NCBI GenBank assembly: GCA_003447515.1
Contig: DLZA01000070.1
Location: forward strand, 633 to 9,555
DNA: 8,923 nt
DNA from: Paracoccaceae bacterium
Lineage (GTDB): Bacteria; Pseudomonadota; Alphaproteobacteria; Rhodobacterales; Rhodobacteraceae
Direction of reading: 5' to 3'
The position numbers and the translations under genes were made by a program. Numbering within the stretch: the stretch's first letter is position 1; each line of letters starts with the position of its first letter. The notes beneath the pieces are model-generated. The model made no database searches. It saw nothing but the letters and a program-made list of their open reading frames with translations, and was not told where the DNA came from. Positions 1 through 6,870 of the stretch are shown in pieces.

Positions 1-103
1 GGTTTCAAGAGGTTACGACCAGCCAACTGTGACTATTTTTAGGCCGAACCTGACGAAGTGGTCCCAAAAGCGGTCCCGAAAAATGGCCCAACCCACTGGT
101 ATA

Positions 104-164
104 ATTGAATTTATTTGGAAAACTGGGTGAAAGTGGCGCACCGGGGATGCGCCCAAAATTCAAT
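104..164. repeat. Nested inverted repeats beside the IS remnant
   Basis: The outer arms are ATTGAATTT at 104-112 and AAATTCAAT at 156-164, a perfect 9-bp inverted repeat. Just inside them TTGG (115-118) can pair with CCAA (153-156, sharing one base with the right outer arm), so the stem nearly continues across a short bulge. Within the loop lies a second perfect pair, GGCGCA (135-140) and TGCGCC (148-153), around a 7-nt loop. The structure ends a few bases from where recognisable transposase homology stops (about 171). It could be a recombination site, an element end or chance structure in AT-rich DNA. The function is unknown. Confidence 0.4.
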
Positions 165-170
165 AAGGTT

Positions 171-447
171 GTTTATTTTAAATACTTTAGTGAGGTGCCA
201 TTTTGGAAATGCGGTCCTGAAAGCGATCCTTAGCTGTAAAAAAGAGTTTTTTGATCTCGCTTGCGAACTGAGAGCCAAACCTGTGCCACCAGTACCGGAA
301 AGATTCATAGCTTACATCTACTCCACGCTCATGATGCAGGTCTTCTAAGTTCCTCAGTGAAAGTGGAAAACTGACATACAGCATAGCTGCAAGTTGGATA
401 ATCTCTGGCCTTGTTTTGAAATAGCGGAATGAAACTTGATAAGGCAT
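171..447 (-). pseudogene. IS6/IS26-family transposase, frameshifted N-terminal remnant
   Basis: The open frame from ATG at 445-447 encodes 86 residues. Residues about 8-65 read like the N-terminal helix-turn-helix region of IS6-family transposases: a FRYFKTRPEIIQLA start, then YVSFPLSLRNLEDL, HERGVDVSYES and RYWWHRFGSQFASEI. Family members continue into a WHLDE..VKIN segment that opens the DDE catalytic domain. Here that segment appears as KWHLTKVFKIN in a neighbouring minus-strand frame (about 203-171), so a single-base indel near position 200 has broken the gene. The first catalytic Asp is replaced by Thr. Homology then stops; full-length members have about 230-240 residues, so half or more of the protein is missing. 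It cannot encode a working transposase. The family call is from recognised sequence pattern, without a search. Confidence 0.8.
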
Positions 448-490
448 AACTGCTTAGCTAATTGCCGGGCCTATTGCGAGCAAGACAGTT

Positions 491-505
491 TATTAAGACT
501 GTGCC
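491..505 (-). repeat. Possible terminal inverted repeat of the decayed IS6 element
   Basis: Read on the minus strand this segment begins GGCACAGTCTTAATA, which resembles the IS26 end (GGCACTGTTGCAAA) at its first bases. It lies about 58 bases upstream of the transposase ATG, a distance reasonable for IS6-family left ends. No matching second end is visible, as expected if the 3' half of the element has been lost. The match is short and could be chance. Confidence 0.25.
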
Positions 506-601
506 TTTCTGGATATCACTACTTCTCAAGGCGTGTTCCCGCCGACCTTTTGAGCCGTTATACTATCTAAGCCATTGCAATTGAATTTGTCTTTTTTCGA
601 C

Positions 602-628
602 GGAACAATCAGCCTTTGGAATTGTTCC
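602..628. terminator. Hairpin across the phosphoribosyltransferase stop codon
   Basis: GGAACAAT at 602-609 and ATTGTTCC at 621-628 form a perfect 8-bp inverted repeat with an 11-nt loop that includes most of the stop codon (609-611). On the minus strand the stem is followed by GTCGAAAAAAG and not a T-run, so it is not a canonical intrinsic terminator. It may protect the mRNA 3' end or slow polymerase. A second, bulged hairpin lies downstream at 525-554 (CTCAA/TTGAG with GGCG/CGCC inside), also without a T-run. Otherwise nothing gene-like is seen between 448 and 608. Confidence 0.3.
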
Positions 629-1205
629 ACCCAAAATCAGACACCTCTAATAGCGGTGTCACTAAGGGCGCACAAATAGGGTTGGCCGGCGTTTGGTAAT
701 TCTCGCTGAGCTTCGCCATCCAGCGTTGTGTTTGTAACATCGCCGCTCCTATTGAGACTGGCTGGACGGAAATTTTTGTCAGCAGTTCTAGAGCTGCTAA
801 GATCGACGATCCACTGCTTATCACATCATCGATCAGGCAAACGCGACGATTGGTTAACAGAGGCAGCATCCGTGGATCAGCATACAAACGCTTAGAAGTG
901 TTAGGACTGGTGATAGAGCTTACCGGCACCGACAGTGCGTCGTCATACCAAAATTTGCGGGATGTTCCCAAAGCAATGTAACGTGTTTGGCCTAGTCTCA
1001 TGGCAACTAGCCGTGCCAATGATAATCCTAAAGTTGGCATCCCAACGATCACGTCGGGTTTTGACGGTTTCAACAAACCAGCCAGGAAATCTGCCAATAC
1101 TGCTTCAACTTCGAAACTACTTTGGTTGAGGATTAGCGACGCAATACCATTTTTTGTTCCGGCTAGGGCGCGGATTGGCAGACATAGGATACGACCGTCA
1201 GGCAA
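609..1205 (-). CDS. Phosphoribosyltransferase, purine-salvage type (start uncertain)
   Basis: The protein is a type I phosphoribosyltransferase, an Apt-like family that transfers phosphoribose from PRPP to a base in the cytoplasm. Counted from the TTG at 1205 it has 198 residues. The PRPP-binding motif is clear at residues 122-134 (VCLIDDVISSGSS: hydrophobic strand, acidic pair, small-residue loop). DVIVGMPTLGLSLA at about 51-64 resembles the upstream substrate/pyrophosphate loop. The TTG has no ribosome binding site, and the frame stays open upstream with family-like sequence (YDYWQKF.., FPAQLPDGR), so 1205 is only the first conventional start. A well-placed AGGAGA at 1297-1302 points to an ATA codon at 1287-1289, giving 226 residues. 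The gene is divergent from the amidohydrolase and downstream of the purine operon, which suggests conversion of freed bases to nucleotides. Base specificity cannot be read here, and loss of function through start-codon mutation is possible. Confidence 0.8.
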   Translation of the reverse strand: MPDGRILCLPIRALAGTKNGIASLILNQSSFEVEAVLADFLAGLLKPSKPDVIVGMPTLGLSLARLVAMRLGQTRYIALGTSRKFWYDDALSVPVSSITSPNTSKRLYADPRMLPLLTNRRVCLIDDVISSGSSILAALELLTKISVQPVSIGAAMLQTQRWMAKLSENYQTPANPICAPLVTPLLEVSDFGWNNSKG

Positions 1206-1302
1206 TTGCGCCGGAAAGTTCGTTTTGTATGGAGCCGTTGTTAATGCGCTCGCCGGATCAAACTTTTGCCAATAATCATACTGCTCTATTGGGGTATCTC
1301 CT
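1206..1302 (-). promoter_or_regulatory. Ribosome binding site and upstream in-frame extension with ATA at the expected start
   Basis: On the minus strand AGGAGA (1302-1297) is followed by a 7-nt spacer and then ATA (1289-1287), in frame with the phosphoribosyltransferase. The 28 codons between ATA and TTG-1205 contain no stop and read IEQYDYWQKFDP, then ALTTAPYKTNFPAQ. The W-x-x-F and FPAxLPDGR pattern resembles the N-terminus of alphaproteobacterial relatives, as recalled without alignment. The next in-frame stop upstream is at 1323-1325, and no ATG, GTG or TTG occurs between that stop and 1205. An ATG at 1277-1279 is out of frame and stops after 12 codons. Confidence 0.6.
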
Positions 1303-1336
1303 GTTAAAATGTTTGGCTTCTGTTATGTTCAAAGCC

Positions 1337-2491
1337 ATGAACGTTTTCAAGCCTTTCGATCTTAACCACCTAACTGAAATTCGTCGCGATTTGCACGCGC
1401 ATCCTGAACTCGGGTTTGAGGAATTTCGCACTGCCGCAATTATCGAACAAAATCTGCGCTCAATTGGCCTGGAGGTCATAACCGGTTTGGCCGGCACTGG
1501 TATCGTGGGCACGTTGCGCAATGGGCGCGGGCCGACTATTGGGCTGCGAGCCGACATGGATGCGTTAGCAATGCCTGAAACCGGAACGCCACCTTGGGCT
1601 TCCACCTGTCCAGGAAAGATGCATGCCTGTGGCCACGATGGACACACAACTATGCTGTTAGGGGCTGCAGCGCGTCTGGCCAGCAACCCTCCAAGGGGCA
1701 CAGTGCATTTTATTTTCCAACCCGCCGAGGAAGGGCGCGGTGGGGCCAAACGCATGATGGAGGAAGGTTTTGCAGAACAGTTTCCCTGCGACATGGTGTT
1801 TGGACTGCACAATATGCCAGGGCTCGCAACAGATCAGATGGCGGTTGTGGTGGGGCCACAGCTCGCGTCTTCTGACAGTTGGTGGGTGACATTCCATGGG
1901 GTTGGAACCCATGCCGCTAAGCCACATCTGGGACGGGATCCGGTAAATGCTGCCGGTCATTTTTTGAGTGCTTTGCAAAGTATTCCCGGCCGTATTGTGG
2001 ATCCCTTACAACCCGCGGTGGTGACGGCCTGCTCGCTCAACGCTGGCGATGAAAAAGCATTGAATGTGATACCTGATTTTGCTCGGATTGGCGGAACTGC
2101 ACGTGCCTACACGCCTCAGGTTCGCGATCAGCTACAGGATGAAATCGGTAGGTTGGCCGAGGGCACCGCCGTTATGATGGGAATTCGCGCAGAATACGAA
2201 TTTATCCGCCGCATACCGCCGGTCGTGAATGACCGCGAAGCGGTAAGTATCGCTTTGGCCGCAGCGCAGGCGGTCAGCCAAGACGTTGTAACAAATTTCC
2301 CACCCTCAACCGCTGGGGATGACTTTGCGTTCTTTGGAGTGCAAGCAAAAGTCGCTTTTGTATGGTTGGGGAACGGACCTGCGGTTGACGGCGCACTACA
2401 TCACAACACAGGTTATGATTTTAACGATCAGGCGATCGAAACTGGCGTCGCGTTTTGGACTGAAGCCGCGCACCGCGCTTTGTCAGTTTAA
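1337..2491 (+). CDS. M20D family amidohydrolase (hippurate / N-acyl-amino-acid hydrolase type)
   Basis: This is a cytoplasmic metal-dependent hydrolase that cleaves amide bonds, 384 residues from the ATG at 1337, the normal length for the subfamily. Motifs in order are RRDLHAHPELGFEE (16-29), GLRADMDALAMPE (69-81), MHACGHDGHT (95-104) with the metal-binding Cys98 and His100, QPAEEGRGGA (128-137) with the catalytic Glu pair, GLHN (156-159), a dimerisation-type segment with THAAKPHLGRDPV (191-203), TAGDDFAFFG (325-334) and LHHNTGYDFND (354-364). The metal-binding Cys of M20D is intact. An alternative ATG lies four codons upstream at 1325. Neither has a clear ribosome binding site, and 1337 puts RRDLH at the usual distance from the start. 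TAAAAT at 1305-1310 is a possible -10. The gene converges on adenine deaminase with a 9-bp overlap. The substrate is unknown; hippurate, IAA-amino acid or other N-acyl amino acids are family possibilities. Confidence 0.88.
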   Translation: MNVFKPFDLNHLTEIRRDLHAHPELGFEEFRTAAIIEQNLRSIGLEVITGLAGTGIVGTLRNGRGPTIGLRADMDALAMPETGTPPWASTCPGKMHACGHDGHTTMLLGAAARLASNPPRGTVHFIFQPAEEGRGGAKRMMEEGFAEQFPCDMVFGLHNMPGLATDQMAVVVGPQLASSDSWWVTFHGVGTHAAKPHLGRDPVNAAGHFLSALQSIPGRIVDPLQPAVVTACSLNAGDEKALNVIPDFARIGGTARAYTPQVRDQLQDEIGRLAEGTAVMMGIRAEYEFIRRIPPVVNDREAVSIALAAAQAVSQDVVTNFPPSTAGDDFAFFGVQAKVAFVWLGNGPAVDGALHHNTGYDFNDQAIETGVAFWTEAAHRALSV

Positions 2492-4246
2492 ACCATCTTC
2501 CAATACTGGCGAGCGTAGCAACTTTCCTGAGTGTGGATCGGCAATGCCTAGGTCCGTTTGATGGGGGCCGGGATTGCACGCCAAGGTCGCTCCAACCAAG
2601 GCCTTGAACGTCAGATACGGCGGTTGCCAAGTGACAACTTGATCCATTGCACCACGTACGGTAGCGAAATCGGCGGCGACCTCTACAAGTGGTGCTGTAG
2701 ACACAAGTCCAGCGACGGGCAACGGCAAGATTGCAATTACGCGGTATTGATGAACAACGGCCATGCCACCCCCTGCGGCGATCAAGGCATTCGCTGCTAT
2801 CGCCATTTGATCAGCGTCACTTCCAAACACAGTTAGGTTATGGCTGTCGTGGCTGATGGTCGTCGCAAATGCGCCATCCCAGTCGCCCCAGCCACTCAAA
2901 AAGCCCACTGTTGGATTAGCGTCTGAGCCTGAAAACCGATTGATGACCGCTATCATCGTTGAGTTTGATGGCGGCACCACAACGCCATCCAAAACATTAA
3001 CTATAGCTTCATCCCACTTGGTGAAACGTGGCTTTGCGATAACAGCTACACGAGCGTGGGGACCTTGGGCTTTGACTGTAAAAGAACTAGGATCAATCGG
3101 ACTCAAGTCAACTGTTTTTAGGAACGCGGAAGGCACCTGGGATGTGGCCGCCTCTTTGTCAATTGGCTTCCCGTTGCGAAACACATGAACCGCTTTGAAA
3201 TCAATCAAATCCTCAAATAAAACGATATCGGCGCGCTTTCCTGGTCCGATCAATCCAATATCACTACGTCCAAGACGGATCGTAGGATTCAGGGTTGCAG
3301 CTTGCACGGCGCGTAGAGGATCGAGCCCATGGCCAACCATCAACCGCAGCATATTATCCACGCCCCCCGTCGCCAGCAGGTCATCGGGAAAAACGTCATC
3401 AGAACAAAAAGTCACAGTCGCTGGCATCTGTGCCAGTGCCTGCAACGTCTCTGCAAAGTCTTTTAACAGATATGGGTGCGAGCTACGCAATTCTAGCGTC
3501 AGTCCAGTCCTTAATTTTTCTAAAAGATCGTTCGCCGATGTAACTTCATGATCTGATGTCACTCCACTGGTAATATAGGCCTGAAGCTGTGAACCGGAAA
3601 GACTACGTGCATGGCCACATATCATTTTCCGTGACTGGCTAGCTACATCAAGGATCGCTCGCATGCGTGGCGTCCTGTTGGTGACGGCTACCATGTCCAT
3701 GACCTCAGCGAGTCCAGCGATGCCGGGACGTTCCATCAAAGGGCCAATAATTTCCGCGGTGAAATCCGCGCCTGTGGTTTCATAACCTGGTGCAGATGGA
3801 ACACAGGACGGGACGAGGGGCAAAATACGTAAATCAGATCGCTCTGCGGCTTTCAACGCATAGTCCATGCCTGCAATCCCAGCAACATTTCCAAATTCAT
3901 GAGGATCCCAAACGATCGTTGTGACCCCACGCGGTAGGATAGCTGCGGCATAAATTTCCGGCGTTACCATGGAACTTTCAACATGCATGTGACTGTCGAT
4001 CAACCCCGGTGTCGCAATGAGGCCTGTGGCATCATAAATCACTGGGGCCTCGTTTCGCGTGCCGGGTGCATGGACAGATGCAATAAGTGCCCCACAGATA
4101 CCGATATCGGCAGCACGAAGTTCACCTGTCAAAACATCGGCAATGCGCGCGCCGGTGATCAAAACATCAAATGGCCGATCCCCCCGTGCCGCCGACACTG
4201 CGCAGTCGCGCAAGGTTGGGTCATCGAGATCGAAGGTTTTTTTCAT
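2483..4246 (-). CDS. ade: Adenine deaminase
   Basis: This enzyme hydrolyses adenine to hypoxanthine and ammonia (EC 3.5.4.2) in the cytoplasm as part of purine salvage and catabolism. At 587 residues it has the expected length. Family features in order are the N-terminal amidohydrolase beta region (about 25-80), GLIDSHMHVESS (81-92) with metal ligands His86 and His88, VWDPHEFGNVAGI (112-124), GLAEVMD (178-184) with Glu181, CGHA (210-213) with His212, SDHE (231-234), FCSDDVFPDD (280-289) carrying catalytic Asp residues, GLIGPGKRADIVLF (331-344), and a C-terminal domain with SHDSHN (465-470) and GGGMAVV (492-498). All expected metal and catalytic positions are present, so it looks active. It is the last gene of the operon. 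Its ATG overlaps the nucleoside hydrolase stop in an ATGA junction and has no obvious ribosome binding site, so translational coupling is likely. Its 3' end overlaps the convergent amidohydrolase. Confidence 0.95.
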   Translation of the reverse strand: MKKTFDLDDPTLRDCAVSAARGDRPFDVLITGARIADVLTGELRAADIGICGALIASVHAPGTRNEAPVIYDATGLIATPGLIDSHMHVESSMVTPEIYAAAILPRGVTTIVWDPHEFGNVAGIAGMDYALKAAERSDLRILPLVPSCVPSAPGYETTGADFTAEIIGPLMERPGIAGLAEVMDMVAVTNRTPRMRAILDVASQSRKMICGHARSLSGSQLQAYITSGVTSDHEVTSANDLLEKLRTGLTLELRSSHPYLLKDFAETLQALAQMPATVTFCSDDVFPDDLLATGGVDNMLRLMVGHGLDPLRAVQAATLNPTIRLGRSDIGLIGPGKRADIVLFEDLIDFKAVHVFRNGKPIDKEAATSQVPSAFLKTVDLSPIDPSSFTVKAQGPHARVAVIAKPRFTKWDEAIVNVLDGVVVPPSNSTMIAVINRFSGSDANPTVGFLSGWGDWDGAFATTISHDSHNLTVFGSDADQMAIAANALIAAGGGMAVVHQYRVIAILPLPVAGLVSTAPLVEVAADFATVRGAMDQVVTWQPPYLTFKALVGATLACNPGPHQTDLGIADPHSGKLLRSPVLEDGLN

Positions 4247-5133
4247 GACCGATTTTTCAAGGCAGAGAGACAGATCGATTTGACCCGTTCTGCGTCCAAG
4301 TCTTGAACGACCAAAGCATTTGCTGATTTTGGATCTCGTTGGTCCACTACCGTGCGTCCACGTGTTAAATTACCTGCCAATTCCACCTCAATCCGAGCAG
4401 GTGCAAATTGAAAGGCGGACGGAGCCACCAAAGCAGCCGCTGCTACTGGATCATAAAGCGCCATGGCGGGGCGCTGCCGGCTGAGTGCAATATCCAGATA
4501 GCCGCCCAAAAGATCCTTCATTAACTGGCTAGACTTCAACGCTGTGATGTCTTCTTCTAAAATTTCAACTTTGCGGCAAGCATCAAGATCAATCATTGTG
4601 ATCACCACATCCCGTGCCAGTAAAACGGCCAAGGCCTCGGGGTCGGCCAGAGCATTGAATTCGGCAGAGGCCGTATGATTGCCCCGTGTGATCCCGCCGC
4701 CCATCCAGATGATTTTTGATATGTTAGCCAACAATCCTGGCTGGGTGAGCGCCAAAATTGCGAGGTTTGTCAAAGGGCCAAGGGCGAGAATCTCCGCATT
4801 CGTTTGCCGATCAAGCCAATCACAAAGAGCTACCTGCGCTGCAGGGTAATTGCCCTCGGCAGTTGGCAAACACTCGCCACGGCTAGGCATACCGGTTGCT
4901 CCAAGTATATTTTGCGCAGTCTGGACGCCACCAAGTAAAGCACACTCCGCCCCGGAAAATATTGAAAACTTCCAGTCAAATTGCTGCACAGCTCCAGCAG
5001 CGTTCTGTTTAACGTATTCCAGCGGTGCATTACCAAAAACTAAAGACATGCCATCGACGTCGGTGTGCTGAAGGGTCAGTAAAACCGCAAACAAATCGTC
5101 CACGCCCATATCTGTGTCAACCCAGATTCCCAT
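4243..5133 (-). CDS. Nucleoside hydrolase (IU-NH family)
   Basis: The enzyme splits the N-glycosidic bond of ribonucleosides to ribose and free base, in the cytoplasm and dependent on calcium. The 296 residues show DTDMGVDD (6-13), the calcium/ribose-binding aspartate cluster; VFGN (32-35); LALGPLTNLA (116-125); and MGGGITRGNHTASAEFNALADPEA (144-167), the second conserved block. Near the C-terminus the motif usually written HDP reads Tyr227-Asp228-Pro229. The His there (His241 in the Crithidia enzyme) helps protonate the leaving base, so this protein may have altered base preference or kinetics, while the calcium-binding Asp is kept. Start and stop junctions (1-nt overlap TAATG with the ATPase, ATGA with ade) place it firmly in the operon. 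With adenine deaminase next, adenosine and other purine nucleosides are the likely substrates, an inference from context. Confidence 0.9.
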   Translation of the reverse strand: MGIWVDTDMGVDDLFAVLLTLQHTDVDGMSLVFGNAPLEYVKQNAAGAVQQFDWKFSIFSGAECALLGGVQTAQNILGATGMPSRGECLPTAEGNYPAAQVALCDWLDRQTNAEILALGPLTNLAILALTQPGLLANISKIIWMGGGITRGNHTASAEFNALADPEALAVLLARDVVITMIDLDACRKVEILEEDITALKSSQLMKDLLGGYLDIALSRQRPAMALYDPVAAAALVAPSAFQFAPARIEVELAGNLTRGRTVVDQRDPKSANALVVQDLDAERVKSICLSALKNRS

Positions 5134-6098
5134 TAGGTGACGCGTTCTAGAGACACAGCTGCATCGCGCGGTAAATCAAAATCAACAGTTTGACCGATCT
5201 CATAGCGTGGGCCACCGATGGGAAGGTTGGCTTTGATATCACCCAACGGGCTGGATAAAACGTATTCCCAACGTTCGCCCGCAAAAGACGCGCCGCGCAC
5301 CTTGCCATGATGAGGGCCAGCACCAATCTGAACTGCTCCGGGACGCCAAGCCAACCCCTTACCGCTGTTACCATCATCTGGTAATATCGTCTCAAATCCC
5401 ATGAAATCTGCAGCAAAACCTGAAACCGGCGCATTGTATAGCTCTTCAGGAGAACCGATTTGTTCGATCTCACCATCGCGCATTAGGACGATCCGGTCGG
5501 CCAAGGCCAGTGCCTCGGATTGGTCATGGGTCACAAAGATCATCGTGACGCCGGTGTCTTTCTGAACCCGTTGCAATTCTGAACGCATCTCCAAGCGCAA
5601 GCGTGCGTCAAGATTCGATAGAGGTTCATCTAGAAGTAAAACCTTTGGCTTCATCACCAATGAACGTGCCAGGGAGACACGTTGTTGTTGGCCGCCGGAG
5701 AGATCGTTCGTCGCACGATCTGCGAAATCCGTTAGCCCAACAGTGTCTAAGCCCTCCATAACTTTGTGATCAAGGCCCCTTTCTTGGCGCAACCGCAAAC
5801 CGAAGGCTACGTTTTCAAAGACGTTCAAGTGGGGAAATAAGGCGTATGATTGGAACACCAGCCCAACTTCGCGCTTGCTTGGAGGGACCCGTGTGACGTT
5901 TGTACCGTCGAGGTGTATGGTCCCAGACTTGGGCCTCAACAACCCTGCAATGGCGCGCATCGTAGTGGTCTTCCCGCACCCTGATGGACCAAGTAGGGTG
6001 ATTAATTCACCCTTCGCAATATCCAAGTTCAACCCTCCAACAACAATCGTTTTGCCATAAGCTAGGGTCAGGTTTTGTAGAGAAACATAGTCAAACAT
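5133..6098 (-). CDS. ABC transporter ATP-binding protein, PotA-like
   Basis: This is the cytoplasmic ATPase that powers the importer encoded by the three preceding genes. Starting at ATG 6098 it has 321 residues. Walker A is GPSGCGKTT (37-45), the Q-loop Gln is residue 83, the ABC signature is LSGGQQQR (133-140), Walker B is VLLLDEP (153-159) and the switch His is 191, all intact. Residues about 240-321 form a C-terminal TOBE-like domain typical of the spermidine/putrescine and iron ATPases. The same frame is open further upstream to an ATG at 6143, but that extension lies inside the permease gene and adds sequence unlike the family; MFDYVSLQNLTLAYG is a standard N-terminus. The start overlaps the permease by 8 nt and has no strong ribosome binding site, so coupling is likely. 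Confidence 0.93.
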   Translation of the reverse strand: MFDYVSLQNLTLAYGKTIVVGGLNLDIAKGELITLLGPSGCGKTTTMRAIAGLLRPKSGTIHLDGTNVTRVPPSKREVGLVFQSYALFPHLNVFENVAFGLRLRQERGLDHKVMEGLDTVGLTDFADRATNDLSGGQQQRVSLARSLVMKPKVLLLDEPLSNLDARLRLEMRSELQRVQKDTGVTMIFVTHDQSEALALADRIVLMRDGEIEQIGSPEELYNAPVSGFAADFMGFETILPDDGNSGKGLAWRPGAVQIGAGPHHGKVRGASFAGERWEYVLSSPLGDIKANLPIGGPRYEIGQTVDFDLPRDAAVSLERVT

Positions 6099-6870
6099 AG
6101 CGAGATAACCCAATGAAACGTTCAGCGGCGAAGATGATAGCAATCGACATAAAGGCCAGTAAAGCTGACAATGCTGCCACAGACGGGTCGTAATTGATTT
6201 CCATATATGCGATCATGTCAATTGGCAATGTGCGAAGACCCGGGCCAGACAGAAACAGCGATACTGGGACTTGGTTGAAACTTGTCACAAAACCCAAAAT
6301 GAAGGCCGCCAAGATACCGCTGCGAATATTTGGTAGAACTATCCGTCGGAACGCGCCGAACCTCGTGCAGCCCAGAAGTAAGGCGGCCTCTTCCATGTCG
6401 ACGCGCAGGTTGTCCATACTGGCTGAGACCACGCGCACAGCATATGGCAGCACCAAGGCCGTATGCGCTAAGAACAACGCCGGCCCGATGCCCACCCCTA
6501 ATGGGATCACGAAATACCTTAACAAAGCGAGGCCTACGATGATACCAGGTACGATGATGGGGGAAGAGACAATCAGTTTGACGAATTCTGCACCGGGCAC
6601 TTTGTAGCGGGTCATCGCATAGGCGGCCGGCACGCCAAGAATCAGCGCTACGACCGTGCCAAATATGGCCAAAAACATTGATACCCCAAAGCTTGCTCGG
6701 AAACTATCGACCTCAAAAACTTTGATAAACCACTTTACGGACAGGCCCTGTGGTGGAAACGCTAAATTATTCCCAGCAGAAAGGGCCGCGGCGATGATTA
6801 TCAAAAACGGGCCAATCAAGAACGTCAGTGTCAGCCCAAGAATTAGCCATGTGGGCAGGCGACTAGTCAT
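6091..6870 (-). CDS. ABC transporter permease, PotC-like
   Basis: This is the second inner-membrane subunit of the importer. The 259 residues give about six hydrophobic spans (near 8-30, 62-87, 97-120, 129-150, 185-205 and 231-250). The cytoplasmic EAA loop, which docks on the ATPase, is at about 159-186 (MEEAALLLGCTRFGAFRRI, then VLPNIRSG). Size and EAA pattern match the PotC class of binding-protein-dependent permeases. The ATG sits in an ATGA overlap with the preceding permease and is preceded by a good AAGGAA ribosome binding site about 7 nt upstream. It is expected to form a heterodimer with the other permease. Confidence 0.92.
   Translation of the reverse strand: MTSRLPTWLILGLTLTFLIGPFLIIIAAALSAGNNLAFPPQGLSVKWFIKVFEVDSFRASFGVSMFLAIFGTVVALILGVPAAYAMTRYKVPGAEFVKLIVSSPIIVPGIIVGLALLRYFVIPLGVGIGPALFLAHTALVLPYAVRVVSASMDNLRVDMEEAALLLGCTRFGAFRRIVLPNIRSGILAAFILGFVTSFNQVPVSLFLSGPGLRTLPIDMIAYMEINYDPSVAALSALLAFMSIAIIFAAERFIGLSRYV

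Noticed and set aside
2..130. Plus-strand frame open from the left edge to a stop at 128-130 (about 42 codons), possibly the end of a gene.
   Set aside because: No recognisable domain or start, and it runs through the inverted-repeat arm; too short and unsupported to call.
525..554. Bulged hairpin as a rho-independent terminator.
   Set aside because: No T-run follows on either strand and the stem is interrupted by a 6-nt bulge.
1154..1336. Amidohydrolase extension to a TTG at 1154.
   Set aside because: The extra residues overlap the phosphoribosyltransferase on the other strand and precede the family's usual N-terminus; the resulting 445 residues exceed the normal length.
6099..6143. Upstream ATG that would lengthen the ABC ATPase by 15 residues.
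   Set aside because: It lies inside the permease coding region, and the added residues are unlike the family; MFDYVSLQN at 6098 is a normal N-terminus.
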